Shown: one piece after another, positions 21,601 to 34,164 of the stretch
Position numbering within the stretch: position 1 is the first letter of the stretch
Layout: every line of letters starts with the position of its first letter
From: Ligula intestinalis
Lineage: Eukaryota > Platyhelminthes > Cestoda > Diphyllobothriidea > Diphyllobothriidae
DNA: 64,000 nt
Direction of reading: 5' to 3'
Assembly: GCA_036362985.1 (NCBI GenBank)
Contig: JAYGXS010000005.1
Location: forward strand, 4,217,258-4,281,257
Translations under genes and position numbers: made by a program
The notes under the pieces: generated by a model
Seen by the model: the letters and a program-made list of their open reading frames with translations, nothing else
The model's database searches: none
What the model was told of the DNA's origin: nothing

Positions 21601-23424
21601 CTTAACTTTTCCCTATTTCATAGCCTGAGTGAACCAGTTGGTACCGCATTTTGGCCCGTTGTAAGGACATTATACGTCAAATGTGTAGACCACGTAAGAG
21701 TTGAAATGCTGCAAAACTTATGGCAAAAACGACGATAAAAAATCATCTTAACTGCTTCCTTAGAACTTTGACCATATTCAATTTTTGTGACCCCAGTTGG
21801 ACATCCAGGAAGATTAGAGCGAGCCACGCTTTCCCAATATCGACTGAAAAAGTACAAAAAATCGTTTGATCAAAAAGGACTTAGTGGTGAGCGGCCTCTC
21901 GTATGATTTCACTCAAACGTTTCTGTCATACGTAAGGTTTAATATGTCTCTTGTAGACGATTCGTTATCTATTATTATATTGTCAAACACATTTGTGCAA
22001 TTTAAATCGCCTCCGGTTTTCGTAACCTAAACATGACCGTGGACGCGCTTTGTGAGCCAATGGGCTAGTGTGCGGGGGCATTCAGTGTCATTTACGAGAC
22101 TTTGCTGCATATGCGGTATTTTCTGTCATTGGCTAAACAGTTTTATATGACGGTACATGTTCATTTTCATCTTTTCTCTTCAGGAGTTTTAGTGCGAAAA
22201 TGTGAACTATGAATGTTGCGTGAGACAGAATACCCCTTTCGAATTTTTAACTAAAAATTAAGATAAATGCCAGCGAAAAATAGAGTCTTTTATCTTGCTC
22301 ATTGACGCATCTGCAACCTTGACCTCTTCTGGATCGCGACCTAAGAAATATATTAGGTCTACGTAATGTGCGTACCCGCTGTCAAAGAATAAACCCACCA
22401 TCAATAACATCTAATTTCACCAGCGATTTGATCAATGTCTTTCACAAAATGTTAATTTCCATCTTTGTAGAGGGATTATTGGAACCACAGTTTAAACAAT
22501 ATCGAACCACAGGGCAAAACGAAAGCAAACTACAGTGTTAATGTTCCCGTTTTATGAGAAATCGTCTTCCGTATTGAGTGTTGGAGTAAAAGGAGCAACC
22601 AAAGCCTCTGTGGCCGGAAACACATCCTCTCGCAAAACTTATTTGCATTTAAATAAATTTCCTGCACCATCGGCTTGGCAAACCGTGAAAGAAATGAAGT
22701 ATGCAGGGTAGGTAATCCACTGGCGGTAACGACTGTGAAACGTCATGGCGAAAACAGTATTTTCAGAATAAAAAGTACTGCTATTACAACACCAACTGGT
22801 GGCCTACTTAACGTAGATTTTATATCTGCTTAAATGTGCAGGTCAAAATTTGAGTGAGGGATTTTGCACGCATTGCAGTTTGTTTATGTTGTTCACTAAG
22901 TTGAATTGAGGCGTAAAATGCTGTTAACTAAAAACAATATCAGTTCAGATCAGTAAACTGGGGGTAAATAGGGGGGACAGAATTGGGTCAAATCAAACAA
23001 TTGTTGATATCCAAGCCATTTTCCATGTTTTAAAACTTTGCAGACACAAAATGTTGTTTGTGCCTCTAACAGAACAGTATCAAAAACCAGAAACAAAACA
23101 GAAAATTGTGTTTTGGCTTCATTAAATTTAGGTAAGTGTAAGTATGAGATAACGCATTATTGTAGAGAAAAGAAGTGCAAAGTCAGTTAACAAAATGTCA
23201 TCCTGCAGTTCTTTTAAGTTTTGTGCCAAAATGATAAGGACGTTTGTTCTGGACGTTTATTTTCCTCGACAGTGATTTGACGTGTTTTGGTGATTCATGA
23301 CCCAAACAGGCACCTGCATAAGAAGGGATCTTTACAATCTCATCACTTAGGCAATTTTTTTTAAAAAATATCTGGCAACAACAGCTGATGTAGGCCCCTC
23401 ATTAATCCCTACTCCTTGCATGCT
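21601..23424. other. No gene seen
   Basis: AT-rich unique-looking sequence. The 21618-21857 minus-strand frame shows no recognisable motif. Confidence 0.35.
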
Positions 23425-23950
23425 TCCCTACGAAAATGGAGGCTATAGGGTTTAATGGGTGCGAAATTAGGACACACAGTGGAATGTACTTGTATAAATG
23501 CTTAGTGCATTTTTATTTTACTGTATTTAGAAGTGTTGTTGACTTCTATCTCTAGATCTTCCTAATCGGTATTATTGTTTAACTTATTGCGGAAAAATCC
23601 GATTATCAAATTGCAGGTATATTGAGTTTTCAGGAAAATTTAAATGGTGGTAAGGAGGTCATCTAATTCAACTTAACTGAGATCCAACTTACGTTTTGGC
23701 GTTATATTAGTATATTTTGTGGCGTGAAGCGCCGCGCACACCTTCAATTTACATGCGGAACAACTTACTCACAGCGGCCACCGGAAGCAACTTCACCTAG
23801 ACATTTTTTAATTAACACTTCTACAAATTTCCTTTTTTGCCTATCCTGTTTCCCTACCCCTTAAACTATAAAACCACCGTTTTTGCAGGACAAAATGCTA
23901 AGACGAGGGGTAATTGAGTGCACCTACGTAAGCTTCATTTGCCAAATAAC
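23425..23950 (+). mobile_element. LINE 3'-end fragment, copy 2
   Basis: It aligns with 15425-15955, including CACACCTTCAATTTACATG and GGAACAACTTACTC. The tryptophan of WNNLLP is mutated (CGG), and a stop follows soon after. The hairpin upstream is retained as GTGGCGT-GAA-GCGCCGC, with two G-T pairs in place of G-C pairs. Confidence 0.6.
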
Positions 23951-24962
23951 CTATTTTGAAGTTTTAAGTAAACAGTTAGGACAATATCTGCATATAGGGA
24001 CAAACGAATAAAAACACTGAAATTCGTAGTGTGAAGCAGAATTATAAGAACAATGTGAGGCTAGTCGCATTCGAACTCTTGAAATAATTATGCAGGAATG
24101 CGGCAGAAGGATATTTCGCACAATATACACAAGACGGTATCCTTATGATTGCACATTACACATTGATTGTAATTTATTAGTAACGGACCGGCATGGGCAA
24201 ACCTAAGCTTACCAAATGCCTTACTACAGTGATGACCCAATTGGCTAATCAAGTAAAAATCTGGTTCAGTTAGTCCAGCGTATCTCAAAGGATGGAGAAA
24301 CAAAAAAAACTGAAGGGGTTTGGAAAATCATTTTCTATTACGAACTGGAACTTTAGACTGTTCCGTAACAACAGTACTTGAAATTGCGCATAATACGTCA
24401 GCGTCTATCCGAAAGCTTCACAAAGTGATAATTTTCAAATGCAATTTTACTTGTACTGCTTTATACCCTCAGTGCTTTGCGTGAACACACTACTCCTACA
24501 TTTAAAGTTTTCTTAGATGCTCTGATTTTTCACTTTTTCGAAATTTTCTGCTTTTCTAAAAAATCTACTTTTACTTTACCACATAATATTAATTGATAAA
24601 ACACAGTATGTTTGCTTTTTTATAAGGATGTTTACTTTTATAGATTAATAATTTAGGGAACGTAGCTTGGGCTATTTTGCGAACCAAGGACTTCCTTAAA
24701 AAAAACCCCTTAGATTTCATCATTTAAATAACTTCCTCGACGTGTACTGAGAACATATCCAGCAGAAGAAATGAAACCAATGGAGCAGAGATTGTCTAAG
24801 TTCTCCTTGCCACCATCATAACGCAGGAAAAACATTGGTGGCTTGGCTTTGGGCTAAATTCCAACAAAATTTTGGTGGCGGTTAGGGTTCGGCATGGGAT
24901 TAAGACTAAGATACGGACATATCATCCCTTAAAAAACTTTAGGGAACAACCAGCTTAATCGC
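23951..24962. other. No gene seen
   Basis: Unassigned sequence. A GGCGGTTAGGGTTCGGCATGG stretch near 24880 is G-rich and TTAGGG-like; it precedes the PLE relic at 24963. Confidence 0.35.
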
Positions 24963-25300
24963 TTGGGAGGGGCGTTCCTGTCTCAGTTTCGTGTCAGGAA
25001 TGCCCTATTAGCACTCATGGCCAGCAAATTGTATAGTCAGTACAGCTGCGGGATGAAAAACTATGTAAAAGAAACCGGTCAGTGGCTACCAACGCAAATG
25101 CATGAGCATTACCCAGCCGTAAGAGGGTTGGACCCAAATTTGGAGGAAGCAACCTTGGCTTTAGAAATGGGGCACGACTTCAAATTTGATGCGTTCGAAA
25201 TTGTGGGCCGAAATGGTGATCACACACATCAAGGCAAATCAAAGATGCCTGGATGTTGACCGACTGTTCAATAAACCGCAACATAAATTTACCTGTCCCC
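24963..25300 (+). pseudogene. PLE GIY-YIG endonuclease relic
   Basis: The frame reads YSCGMKNYVKETGQWLPTQM (C-x-C/Y-V-x-E-T block), then NLEEATLALEMGHDFKFDAFE and VGRNGDH. These match the better copy at 47133-47549 (NYVGETSRQLQ, MGHDFNFDAVEIVGRGDDH). YVG is YVK here, so the YIG glycine is lost. The N-terminal GIY part is degraded. A hammerhead-like terminus follows at 25597, in the same orientation. Confidence 0.7.
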
Positions 25301-25596
25301 TGAGCTGTTTTTAAAACCTTATTATCAGGAAGCAATCAGGGCAGTCGGGGATGTCAACTAGCACCACGGTCAAAATGTATGAGCCTGAAATAATCGAGGC
25401 TGATAAACGGGACGATAACAGATGGCCGATACACGCGTGAGAGCGCAGTATAAAACAAGCACTACGAGATCAGACGAGGCTACCGGAAGGGTCTGCAGCG
25501 AAGAAAAAAGCGATGATGGGATGCAAGCCACAGAATGCGGATTCAACCGGGATTGGCAGAATCTACACACTGAAAAAGAGCCAGAAAATGCATTCG

Positions 25597-25640
25597 CTGA
25601 AGGCGAGTAGCCGGAAAAAAATTATCCGAAACGCCAGAAT
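25597..25640 (+). ncRNA. Degenerate hammerhead-like PLE terminus
   Basis: CTGAAGG, a region without a good hairpin, TCCGAAACGCCAGAATTACAATAAA. The right half matches 47967-48020 (CCCGAAACGGCAGGCTTATAATAAA), so this is the same PLE subfamily. Confidence 0.45.
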
Positions 25641-25781
25641 TACAATAAATTTCTCCCGGCAAACACTCTTCTTTGTTCTGACTTACTATCTGAGAATCGT
25701 ATTTTTATCACTATAACTAATAACATTCGATGCTAATGGTTATTCTTCGTACACAGGTGTCTCAGGAAGTGCCGCTCTGAG

Positions 25782-26315
25782 GTGTCGACCGAAGAGAAAC
25801 CGAAGTTCTGGCTGTCAATTCCCTATGTGAAGAATGTCTCAGAGGCGACTGCAAGACTGCTGAAACCGTTAGGGATTGGCGTGGCTCATAAACTGAGACT
25901 GACTATCAGACAACGAGTTATGAAACGTAAAGATCCGCTACCAGTGACCGAACAATCAGCTGTGGCCAACAGCATCCCTTGCCAAGATTGCGATGCAAGG
26001 TATGTCGGTGAAACGGGCAAACGTCTTGGCACGAGGTTGCATGAACAGCAGCTAGAAATCAACCGCAAAGACGAGCATTCTATGGTTTACGGCCACGTGC
26101 AGCAGCGGAAACATGTTTTCAGCTTTGAGAATTCCAGGGTGATCGGCAGGGACAGCGACAAAATGACTAGACTAGTGCTCGAAAGTCGATCATCGACTGG
26201 CACCTCCAACAGAGCAATTGAGTTGAATCCCGCCTACCAAGCCATCCGCGCAAGGCTCACGCCCGCACAGAACGGGGCACTAAGGCGGAAGGGTGGCGAC
26301 AGTCTGCCACAGTGA
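25782..26315 (+). pseudogene. PLE C-terminal linker and GIY-YIG endonuclease, open frame
   Basis: One uninterrupted plus-strand frame (177 residues) contains, in order, WLSIPYVKNVSEATARLLKP (the IPY-x-x-x-VSE linker after the PLE reverse transcriptase), GIGVAHK, a GIY-like SAVANSIPCQDC, RYVGETGKRLGTRLHEQQ (YIG part with R and H), VIGRDSDKMTRLVLESRS (the catalytic E region) and RAIELNPAYQAIRARL. It is the longest open PLE piece in the window. The GIY tyrosine appears replaced. No reverse transcriptase precedes it; upstream lies another, older relic (24963). It is probably non-functional because it is truncated. Confidence 0.8.
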
Positions 26316-26598
26316 GCGGTGTTGGCAAACGGCACGAGTCAAATGACCGACGTGGCATGGGTTCTCATGAGGGCAACTGTGAGACAGCGAACGAGGGGAG
26401 GCCGACGAAAGCGCACGCGAGGACGCGAACGCGAAGGAGTTGGAGGAACAGGCCGACGTAGCGCCAACAACAGTGGAGAGGATGGTGCGAATCAACAGTC
26501 AACGGACGGACAAGCGCATGGGCATCGCACTTGGGATAACACCCGGCTCGCGGCGAGGCACGTTGATTCAAGGCCATAGGAGGAGTAAGCACCACTCT

Positions 26599-26635
26599 CT
26601 GACGATCAAAATGAGCATGTTTTCGAAGCTTCAGC
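26599..26635 (+). ncRNA. Hammerhead-like PLE terminus
   Basis: CTGACGA, hairpin AAAA...TTTT, CGAAGC, TTC, AGC, then AAGAATACAA. The layout matches other termini, but GAAAC is GAAGC. It follows the endonuclease at 25782-26315 in the same orientation. Confidence 0.4.
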
Positions 26636-26639
26636 AAGA

Positions 26640-27911
26640 ATACAATTTGGTCCCAGCACTTGCCCCTTCTTCTTCCTCTTCCGGGGATGATGAGCATGTT
26701 ATTATATCTGGACTCCGAATATTTGCGCATATATGAATATTTTGTGTAAACGTGAACATCAAACGCTCGTGCAACCATACTCACGCAGAATCGAATGCTG
26801 GAGACAACGGACGCAATGGGTAGGATAAGGCTGGCGTGTAGGTAGGCGTGTAATACGGTTTAATTCAGTGCCAAACTTCAAGCCCACTAAAACAATTACG
26901 GTGGGCTTTTAAGTATCTTTTTGTTGTCAACGCGTTTCCGCCCTTTAAACTTCTCCGGCCCCTGTCGCTACCGTTCCCGTCTTTTTTTGTCGGTAGTGTC
27001 CGTTAGTATATTCGTAAAATCATTCGTTGACTAATCGTGTTTGAAGACCATTTTATTGGGATGCATCGGTAACTGCCGTTGACGTATGCCTGGTTGATGA
27101 CATCATACAGGCTAGAAACCAAGTAACTAAGTAACCGGTGAGTTAAAACTCCCAGTATATTGGCCAATCAGATGACACCAGCTGGCCAGTGGAAAGTGCA
27201 TGCAAAACGTAAGCAGTGCGTGCCCTAGATCTGACTACTCTCGAGCAAACAGGTTGATTAAAAGTCAGCCCCGTATGCCATTCAGTTAGGAGATGGCTGT
27301 CAGGCAGACTCAGGCGGAGCGAAGAGCATCCGGAAATCATAACGGTACGGCATGCAATTGTGATTTGCTCTGTGCAGTTGAAAAGTGTGCCTCTAATGTC
27401 GGGAAAATGGAGACGTTGTGATTGGAACATTACTGTTATTCATCTGACATGTAAGACTAGCTCCCGTCATCAGAGAGAGAGAAAGCATCAGATATGGGTC
27501 TGTCTGTTAGAATGTGGGTCCAAAAAGACAAGCGAGGAAAATAGCTTTTTACAGCGATCGTATTTCTCGCTACCTGTGCGTAATGTTCTTATGCTAAAAG
27601 GCAGTTAACGCACAGTTTTTATCTAGCAATCCGGTGCTGTCGAACTGAATATGTGGAAAAGGGGTAAAGGTAGATCCTCCCCCGCAGCACAGGTAATAAC
27701 TAAAAGCTCACGCACGTGATTCGCCGGGATTCCAAGACTGAAAACCACAAAGCTCGAGAGACTGACCAACGAGATAAAATTAGCCATTATTTTTTTGGGG
27801 AATTGAAAAAAGCGTATTTTTTAGTTCCTTAACAAAATGAAGTTCAATACTCAATGAATTTTAAGTGATAGAGCTGTCTAGCAGCCAAATTTTCTAAGGT
27901 TCTTTCGCATG

Positions 27912-27912
<1 letters not shown>
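26640..27912. other. No gene seen
   Basis: Unassigned sequence. The frames 27143-27430 (minus) and 27360-27608 (plus) lack recognisable motifs. Confidence 0.35.
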
Positions 27913-28258
<346 letters not shown>

Positions 28259-28261
28259 GAA

Positions 28262-30613
28262 CAACCGAATCGGTTAATGCGGGAAAGTGGTGAACATACG
28301 CGATATTAGAAACACTGCATTTGCAAGGGCTCTTTTTCTTCATATCAACCATTTAAAAACGTGGGTTTTACAGGAAATTCATCCTGCTAAAGAGTGATTT
28401 GGTTACTGAGCCAGCCGGTGGAAGAATCGAGGTAGTTGCAAACCCCTGTTTTTTAGTTCAATGTTTGTAGCTTAACAAATTAGAGCTGCCGCTGATATAA
28501 ATAATACAGCGCGCAAATACACAGCGGGATTGAAACCCGCCGGTGACTTTTCAGAAGGCAAAGCGTAGCAAGACGGCTTAAATTATGCATATCAGCTTTT
28601 TTGCCAGTGTGCGCTACGGAAATAACCAGCCAGCGCAAAAATCACCACCAAATTATGTCAGGCATGTCAAGAAGCTAGTAAAATAAGGTACATACACTTT
28701 CTAATTTCTTGGTTGTCGGCTACGGCTGCTAAATTGCAACAAAATTTGTAATTACATAAGAATATACTGATTTGGAAATGGCAAGGCTGTTTTGACGATT
28801 TTCATCTAAGTCCAAAAAGTGGGTTTCTACCTTCAAATTTTGCTGAAAATTAATCTCTTAATGTGAACAGCAGACGTAAGAACACTTAGCAGCATGCCTC
28901 CGCTGTAAGAACCAATGGACTTTCTCAAGACTGGCCGTCATGTCTGCTAGATGGATGAGCACTTTCGTCATTGCTCTTGGTCAGTTTTGATATATCTGAG
29001 AAAAAAGAACCATCGGAACATACAGAACTTTTTCTTGAAAAGACTGGGGTTAAAGGGCTGTGATCAGCCGTTTCAGTGGCTTAGCTTCTTCGGAGAAGCA
29101 GGCGTTGTTTCATCTTTGAGTCCATTTTTAATGAGAACATATTGCTCGTTTTATATGTTTGCTGTTTTTTCCGGCTATTTTTCCCTCAGAGTGCTGCTTA
29201 GCAGACCCAATAAAGGTCTTACGCATTTTGTTTTGCAGCTGTTGGGCATTCTGCCTTTCAGATTAAAATAACACTATTCAGCGCAATAGCCCTCTGCACC
29301 ATAGGTTTCATGGCTGATGGTTACTGCCAAGAATGCAGCTTAAGCAGGGCAGACTTACACAAGCCTGACTGATTTTGCACAGCCAACTCTCAGTCCACCG
29401 TTAGTGATGGCATTAGAAATGGTTGTTCTTCCCTTATTAATGAAGTGGCCAAAGTTTGGGCTTGGTAGGTAGTCAACTGACGATATCGGCTCATTGACTG
29501 GCACTCCCTACCTTATGGCCCCTAACCCCAAATTCTGCCTCACCGTGGTCAGAACGAAAGGTTTAAATCCTTCCCTTTTCTTAACTATATTTGTATACCT
29601 CAGACAAATTTGCTCATTTAATTCACCCTCAAACATCCTCTTTGGCGTTTATCGGCAAACACCGCTGTTAGCCAAAATAATCACATTTACAGGAACCGTA
29701 AAACCTGGCCATCAACTTGCCTAAGTGCTCAGGACTTCAAGGCCACAAAGTTGCCTGAAATATATTTAAAACCTCGCGCCTATGGTAACTTGGATGGAAA
29801 TTCTAAAAATATTAAGAAATTACTCGTTGTGTGGTCAGTGGCAAGCGGTTTTGCAGGATGTTTCGAGGGGTGCAGACTTATGAATGTTTCTTCCTACATT
29901 TCTATGTAAACTGCTTCCTAAAACCCCTTTAAACACGTGGTTGAGCGGCCTATGATTCTCACGCACTTGAGGAAGCTGTCCGTTGCTTCTGATATTCATA
30001 CAACTGACCATTGAGGTACTCCGGATGTGAAGGTGGACTAGTCTGCCGTATGAATTCGTCAGTCCTTTGCTAATGCGGCTGCTGACCTTAGAAGTAGCTT
30101 TTCTGATTAAATATGTGCGCTCAGGGATAAATCACGAGACAGATTTGCTAAAACAACAAAGCCAGACAGATCAAGGCATGGTAGGCGTGATTCGGGCTAG
30201 ACTCCGATAGTAAGCAGCGCTGCGGTGTCACGCCTAGGCTCCAGCTCACGCCGAGCCAGCCATCGGCGACAAATGTATGCAACAGAGGGCTGATACACTC
30301 GGACAGTGGTCTGGTGCTCAGAAGGGGGAGGAGAGACAGAGTGATGTCGACTTTGAGGACTGCGTCCCGCTAGCACTTAGCACAGGCACACCCCTAACTA
30401 GAGCCAATATGAAGCGCTTTCAACTGAAGGGATAACGCGGTCCACTCAAGACGCTAGGTAGCCTTCATGCTGCCTCTAGAGCACCAGTCCCCCTCCCATA
30501 ACTAGCGAGCAGAAGCCCGTATTTCCTGATGTTGAGCAAACTTGGGCTATTGTGTGCGAATCAGGCGTGCAGAGCAAGTGCAGGCAAGCTAAGTAGATTA
30601 GTCAGGAAGCATG
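28262..30613. other. No gene seen; GC-richer block 30170-30560
   Basis: No exon or RNA gene was recognised. The 30170-30560 stretch is GC-richer than its surroundings and may be an unassigned repeat copy. Frames such as 28951-29271 have no known motif. Confidence 0.35.
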
Positions 30614-30615
30614 TA

Positions 30616-31604
30616 CAGTAGACGCCAAAGATCATGCAAAATTCCTACATATGCGAAAGATTGATACTCATTCGGTAATGGACATTGACTCAGGTTGTGA
30701 TGCTGATTTTCGTTTAGTCTATTCTGACGTCATTTCAGTCAAAATAGGATGTGAGCTTTTTAATGAACTTCGTTTTGATCAGAAGCAGAACGTATATACT
30801 GTAGAAAGTAAATACTTAAGTACCATACGTATTTATTGTTGATTTTGACTGTCTTTATAAAAACAAAATTTTTTTGGAAAAACACGCACGAAAAAATATT
30901 TATTTTTACTTTTTTGCGAGTAAACTACGCCTTATTTAAATTTAAGCTCAAAGAAAGGGTAGCTTTTGGTTTTAAAAAATTTGCTCAATTGCCGAATAAT
31001 TTTCTAACCTAGTGAATGATATAATTGAATTCAAATTTAAAAACTGCGCACTGTGTACATCTTGCTTAAGGAAAAGTATGTTTTCGCCTACAGTTTGAGA
31101 AAAGAGTCACATAATTGTCATAAAATATTGAAATAAATGGAGAACATATTTATGCAGTATAGGCAGCATTAATAAATTAACGGATACGATGTATTATGAA
31201 TGTACGCCTCACAATTGTAAAAAGCTCATAGTTAGAAACTTTTTTAAAACTGAAAACTGCCCTTTATTTGAGTATAAAATTTAAATGAGACGTAATTTGC
31301 TATAAAACAAGTGCGCGAAATAATTTTGTCGTCCATGTTTTCCTTAAAATATATTTGAATTCATAAAGGCAGTCAAAATAAACGGTAAAAGGCATACTGG
31401 TTAAGTAGCCAGTTTTTACAACAGATATGTTTTGCTAGTCGCCAGAACGATGCGCGTTAAAAAGCCCGCATCCTATCCTGACTGACATGATTGCAGAATG
31501 GACAACAAGATAATCAGTACAACAACTTGAGTCAATGCCGATTACCAAATGAGTATCAACCTTTTGCATATGTCGGAATGTTGCTCGATCTTTGGCGTCT
31601 ACTG
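30616..31604. mobile_element. Foldback-type TIR element with about 150-bp inverted ends
   Basis: The left end reads CAGTAGACGCCAAAGATC and the right end is its reverse complement, each flanked by TA. The inverted similarity continues for about 150 bp (GATTGATACTCATT, GACATTGACTCA, TGATTxTC, CAGTCAxxATAGGAT). The centre is very AT-rich and has no transposase. At 989 bp it is a non-autonomous element with long TIRs and TA duplication. Confidence 0.85.
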
Positions 31605-31799
31605 TACGAGCTCACATTCAGTCTTCCTGACTGTGTCTTAGCACAGAGCACAGATGGGTAAGGGAGAAAAGATTGCGATATATGCAGCACAATTCACTGT
31701 CCCATCACCCACCATGCTGTGGATTAAATATGCGCGTCATCATCATCTGTGACCTTCAGGTCATCGGGGTGCAGGGAGACTGATTTTTGGAACACAAAA

Positions 31800-31980
31800 C
31801 CATGTTCCATAGCTCCTTTTTAATTTAACCTTTGTGGTATTATTAGAAGGTTTTGCAGATTTGTTTAATTCAAGTTGGCCCAATTGTGAATGAACTCGAC
31901 TAGTTTGGTGGGATTTGAACCCGCGCATCCGAGAAGACCTTTTGGATGTCAATTTTCTAACTGCTAAGCTACAAAGGCCC
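31800..31980 (-). repeat. tRNA-like SINE fragment
   Basis: The minus strand has TAGCTTAGCAGTTAGA (A-box-like), GCGGGTTCAAATCCC (B box and T arm) and a partial acceptor pairing TTTG with CAAA. The D and anticodon arms do not fold well, so it is not called a tRNA gene. A body segment (ATTATTAGAAGGTTTTGCAGATTTG on plus) recurs at about 32142, suggesting a second, more diverged copy at 32142-32330. Confidence 0.5.
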
Positions 31981-32599
31981 CACCTCGCACCGTGAAGTTA
32001 ATTACACTTGGGTCGATATTACCCGTCTTACTTTACCGCCCATTTGAAATCCAGCAATACGGAACAGTTAGCCGACTGCCCAAGCAGGATTTCCTAAGCA
32101 GTCATCTGGAATCCACCAGAATGACTTCTAGGCTGACTTAATTATTAGGAGGTTTGGCAGATTTGCTCATGTTTTTTTCACAATTGGGTCAACTCAAACT
32201 CTGCGGTCTTGTCACTCATGCAAGATCCAGGCCTCTTATCTTCTTGATGTCAAAACGCTTGCCGCCCTTGGTTCGAATTCCACCGAGGCCACCGAGGTTT
32301 CCCCAATTTGGTCGAATTAATTATTCAAAGCCGCAAAAAAGCACCTTTTAAAACTTGGCATATTTTGCAGAATGCCAGGTGGTGTGCTACGGACATAAAC
32401 AGACTGTTTGGCTTTGTTAACCACTACGCCTCTGTGTTTTGGCAATTTCTCGTCGTCAAAACAAAATTTCTGCAGGAGGAGGAGAGCATGCGGTAGATGC
32501 AGTGCAAGCCCGCTGTTACTGCAAAATAATTCATAGACAGGTTGCCTTCCTGTGACAGCCCTGCTGTGTGGAACGGTCTGGCCTTCGTTCTCCATGATA

Positions 32600-32671
32600 T
32601 CCGCGATAGAATAGTGGTGAGTATCTCCGCCTGTCACGTGGAAGACCCGAGTTCAATTCCCGGTCGTGGAG
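32600..32671 (+). tRNA. tRNA-Asp (anticodon GTC)
   Basis: A 72-nt sequence folds as a tRNA. The acceptor arms TCCGCGA and TCGTGGA pair fully, with one G-T, and G is the discriminator base. The anticodon stem TCCGC/GTGGA closes loop CTGTCAC with anticodon GTC. The TAGTGGTGAGTATC D region matches animal tRNA-Asp. The T arm has one A-C mismatch and the T loop is TTCAATT rather than TTCGATT. A TTTTT run lies 6 nt downstream, a plausible Pol III terminator. It could be a mildly decayed copy or a SINE progenitor; the near-complete folding favours a real gene. Confidence 0.75.
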
Positions 32672-32689
32672 CCAACTTTTTATGTAGTG

Positions 32690-34164
32690 CCAAGGCGTTT
32701 GCCTTTATTTCTTTGAGTAAATTTGACCTGACTTGAGGCATGTCATGTCAACTTCCAGATTTAAGCACACGGTTCACCGTGATTAGACCATGTCCACTGA
32801 GGCTGGAACCTGCACTTTGTTGGCGAGGAGTCCAACGCCCATTGAGGAACAGACTCGTTGTCCCATCGGTTGCGATCGTGCATATTCACAGAGGCATATG
32901 GGAATGAGTTCGAGCCCGAAGGTTTGCACAAACTTTGCGGAATTGAGTATAGCACAGGTGCCCTCCATTGTATTCTCGTTTAAAATTGTGGAACTCACAA
33001 AACGTCAAATTTCAAGGAAAAATGAGCGCTTCTGTAGCACTGCAGCACTGATCGGCGTGGAATGCAAAAAACAAAAGCTTAATGGCTTTACGTAAACATC
33101 GTGCAAGCACTTAGGGGGCAGGGCGTAACTGGCGAACAAAAAATCGTTCAAAAACAGAACGAATCTAGCAACATGGGTATTTGTCGGGCACCATTTTAAG
33201 GAAAGGTGAAACCACTTTAGGAGCCCAGCCTACCCAAATTCCAGCATAACCTTACAGGCTGTCCTGAGGCTTGCTGCCTGCGGCCGATTGTCACAATGAC
33301 TCCTTCGTCTATGCGGACTGTCTCAATGTCTTATGTCTTCGCTGTGACTGTCCCCACGCGATGACCTAAAACCGTTGGACCGGACGCACATGCACTCGAG
33401 CCCATGCGCGTGCTGAACTCATCGCAGTTCCTCAAGGGCCACTTAGGTGCGCCACACAGTAGGTGACCTTATTTCAACGCACCCATTCATGCCACAAGCG
33501 AACGCACTTGACAATCACTTATAAGCAACTCCGACAGTGAGTTTCAACACGTAGTGGACACAGTCAGTCCACCTTACGACCCGGCTACGCCACCCGCCCA
33601 CACATCAGCGCTTGACAACTCCAGCGGTACAAAAGCCATCCGAGCAGCAACTCCGGGTTTGGAAAGCAATACGCTCGCATTCGAGTGCCTTCCACAATTA
33701 CGCCCTCCCTATTGTGTTCCTTTTTCGGGATTCCAAGGAGCGTAATTAGACGGTGACACAGAACCAGGTGCTGCCGTTACAACATGTTTTGTCAGACAGA
33801 ATTGAGTCGAACGACTTCATTATTCGTTTATGAGTGCCTCGTACTAACCGAATACACGCTTATTTATATCTTGCTTGCATGGCGAGTCTGTTATAGCTTG
33901 GAAAACAATTTAACTGACACTTTCCTGTTCGCATGCCCTAGTTTCCTATGAGTTATCCTTCATTTCTCTCACTTTTGCAATGGTTGAATATGTCAGGGTG
34001 CGTTACTAAGCTAACAGTGATCCTGGATTAAAATCAGTTCCGTCAGAGACTTTGCTGGTTTATCAGCTGGTTATAAAACCTCTAGGTCTAAAGGTACCCT
34101 CAGGTTGCTGCCGTTAAAAGCTCGTGTACAGTTCATGTTGGCGTAGGTAGAAAAAATAACTCAC
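32690..34164. other. Presumed intron or flank; nothing recognised
   Basis: This lies downstream, on the minus strand, of the dystrobrevin-like exon and is presumably intron. The 33250-33750 part is GC-richer with an open plus frame (33554-33745) that I do not recognise. I did not find the next EF-hand or ZZ exon. Confidence 0.35.

Noticed and set aside
31903..31978. tRNA gene on the minus strand
   Set aside because: T arm is good, but acceptor pairing is partial and anticodon arm does not fold; treated as a SINE head.
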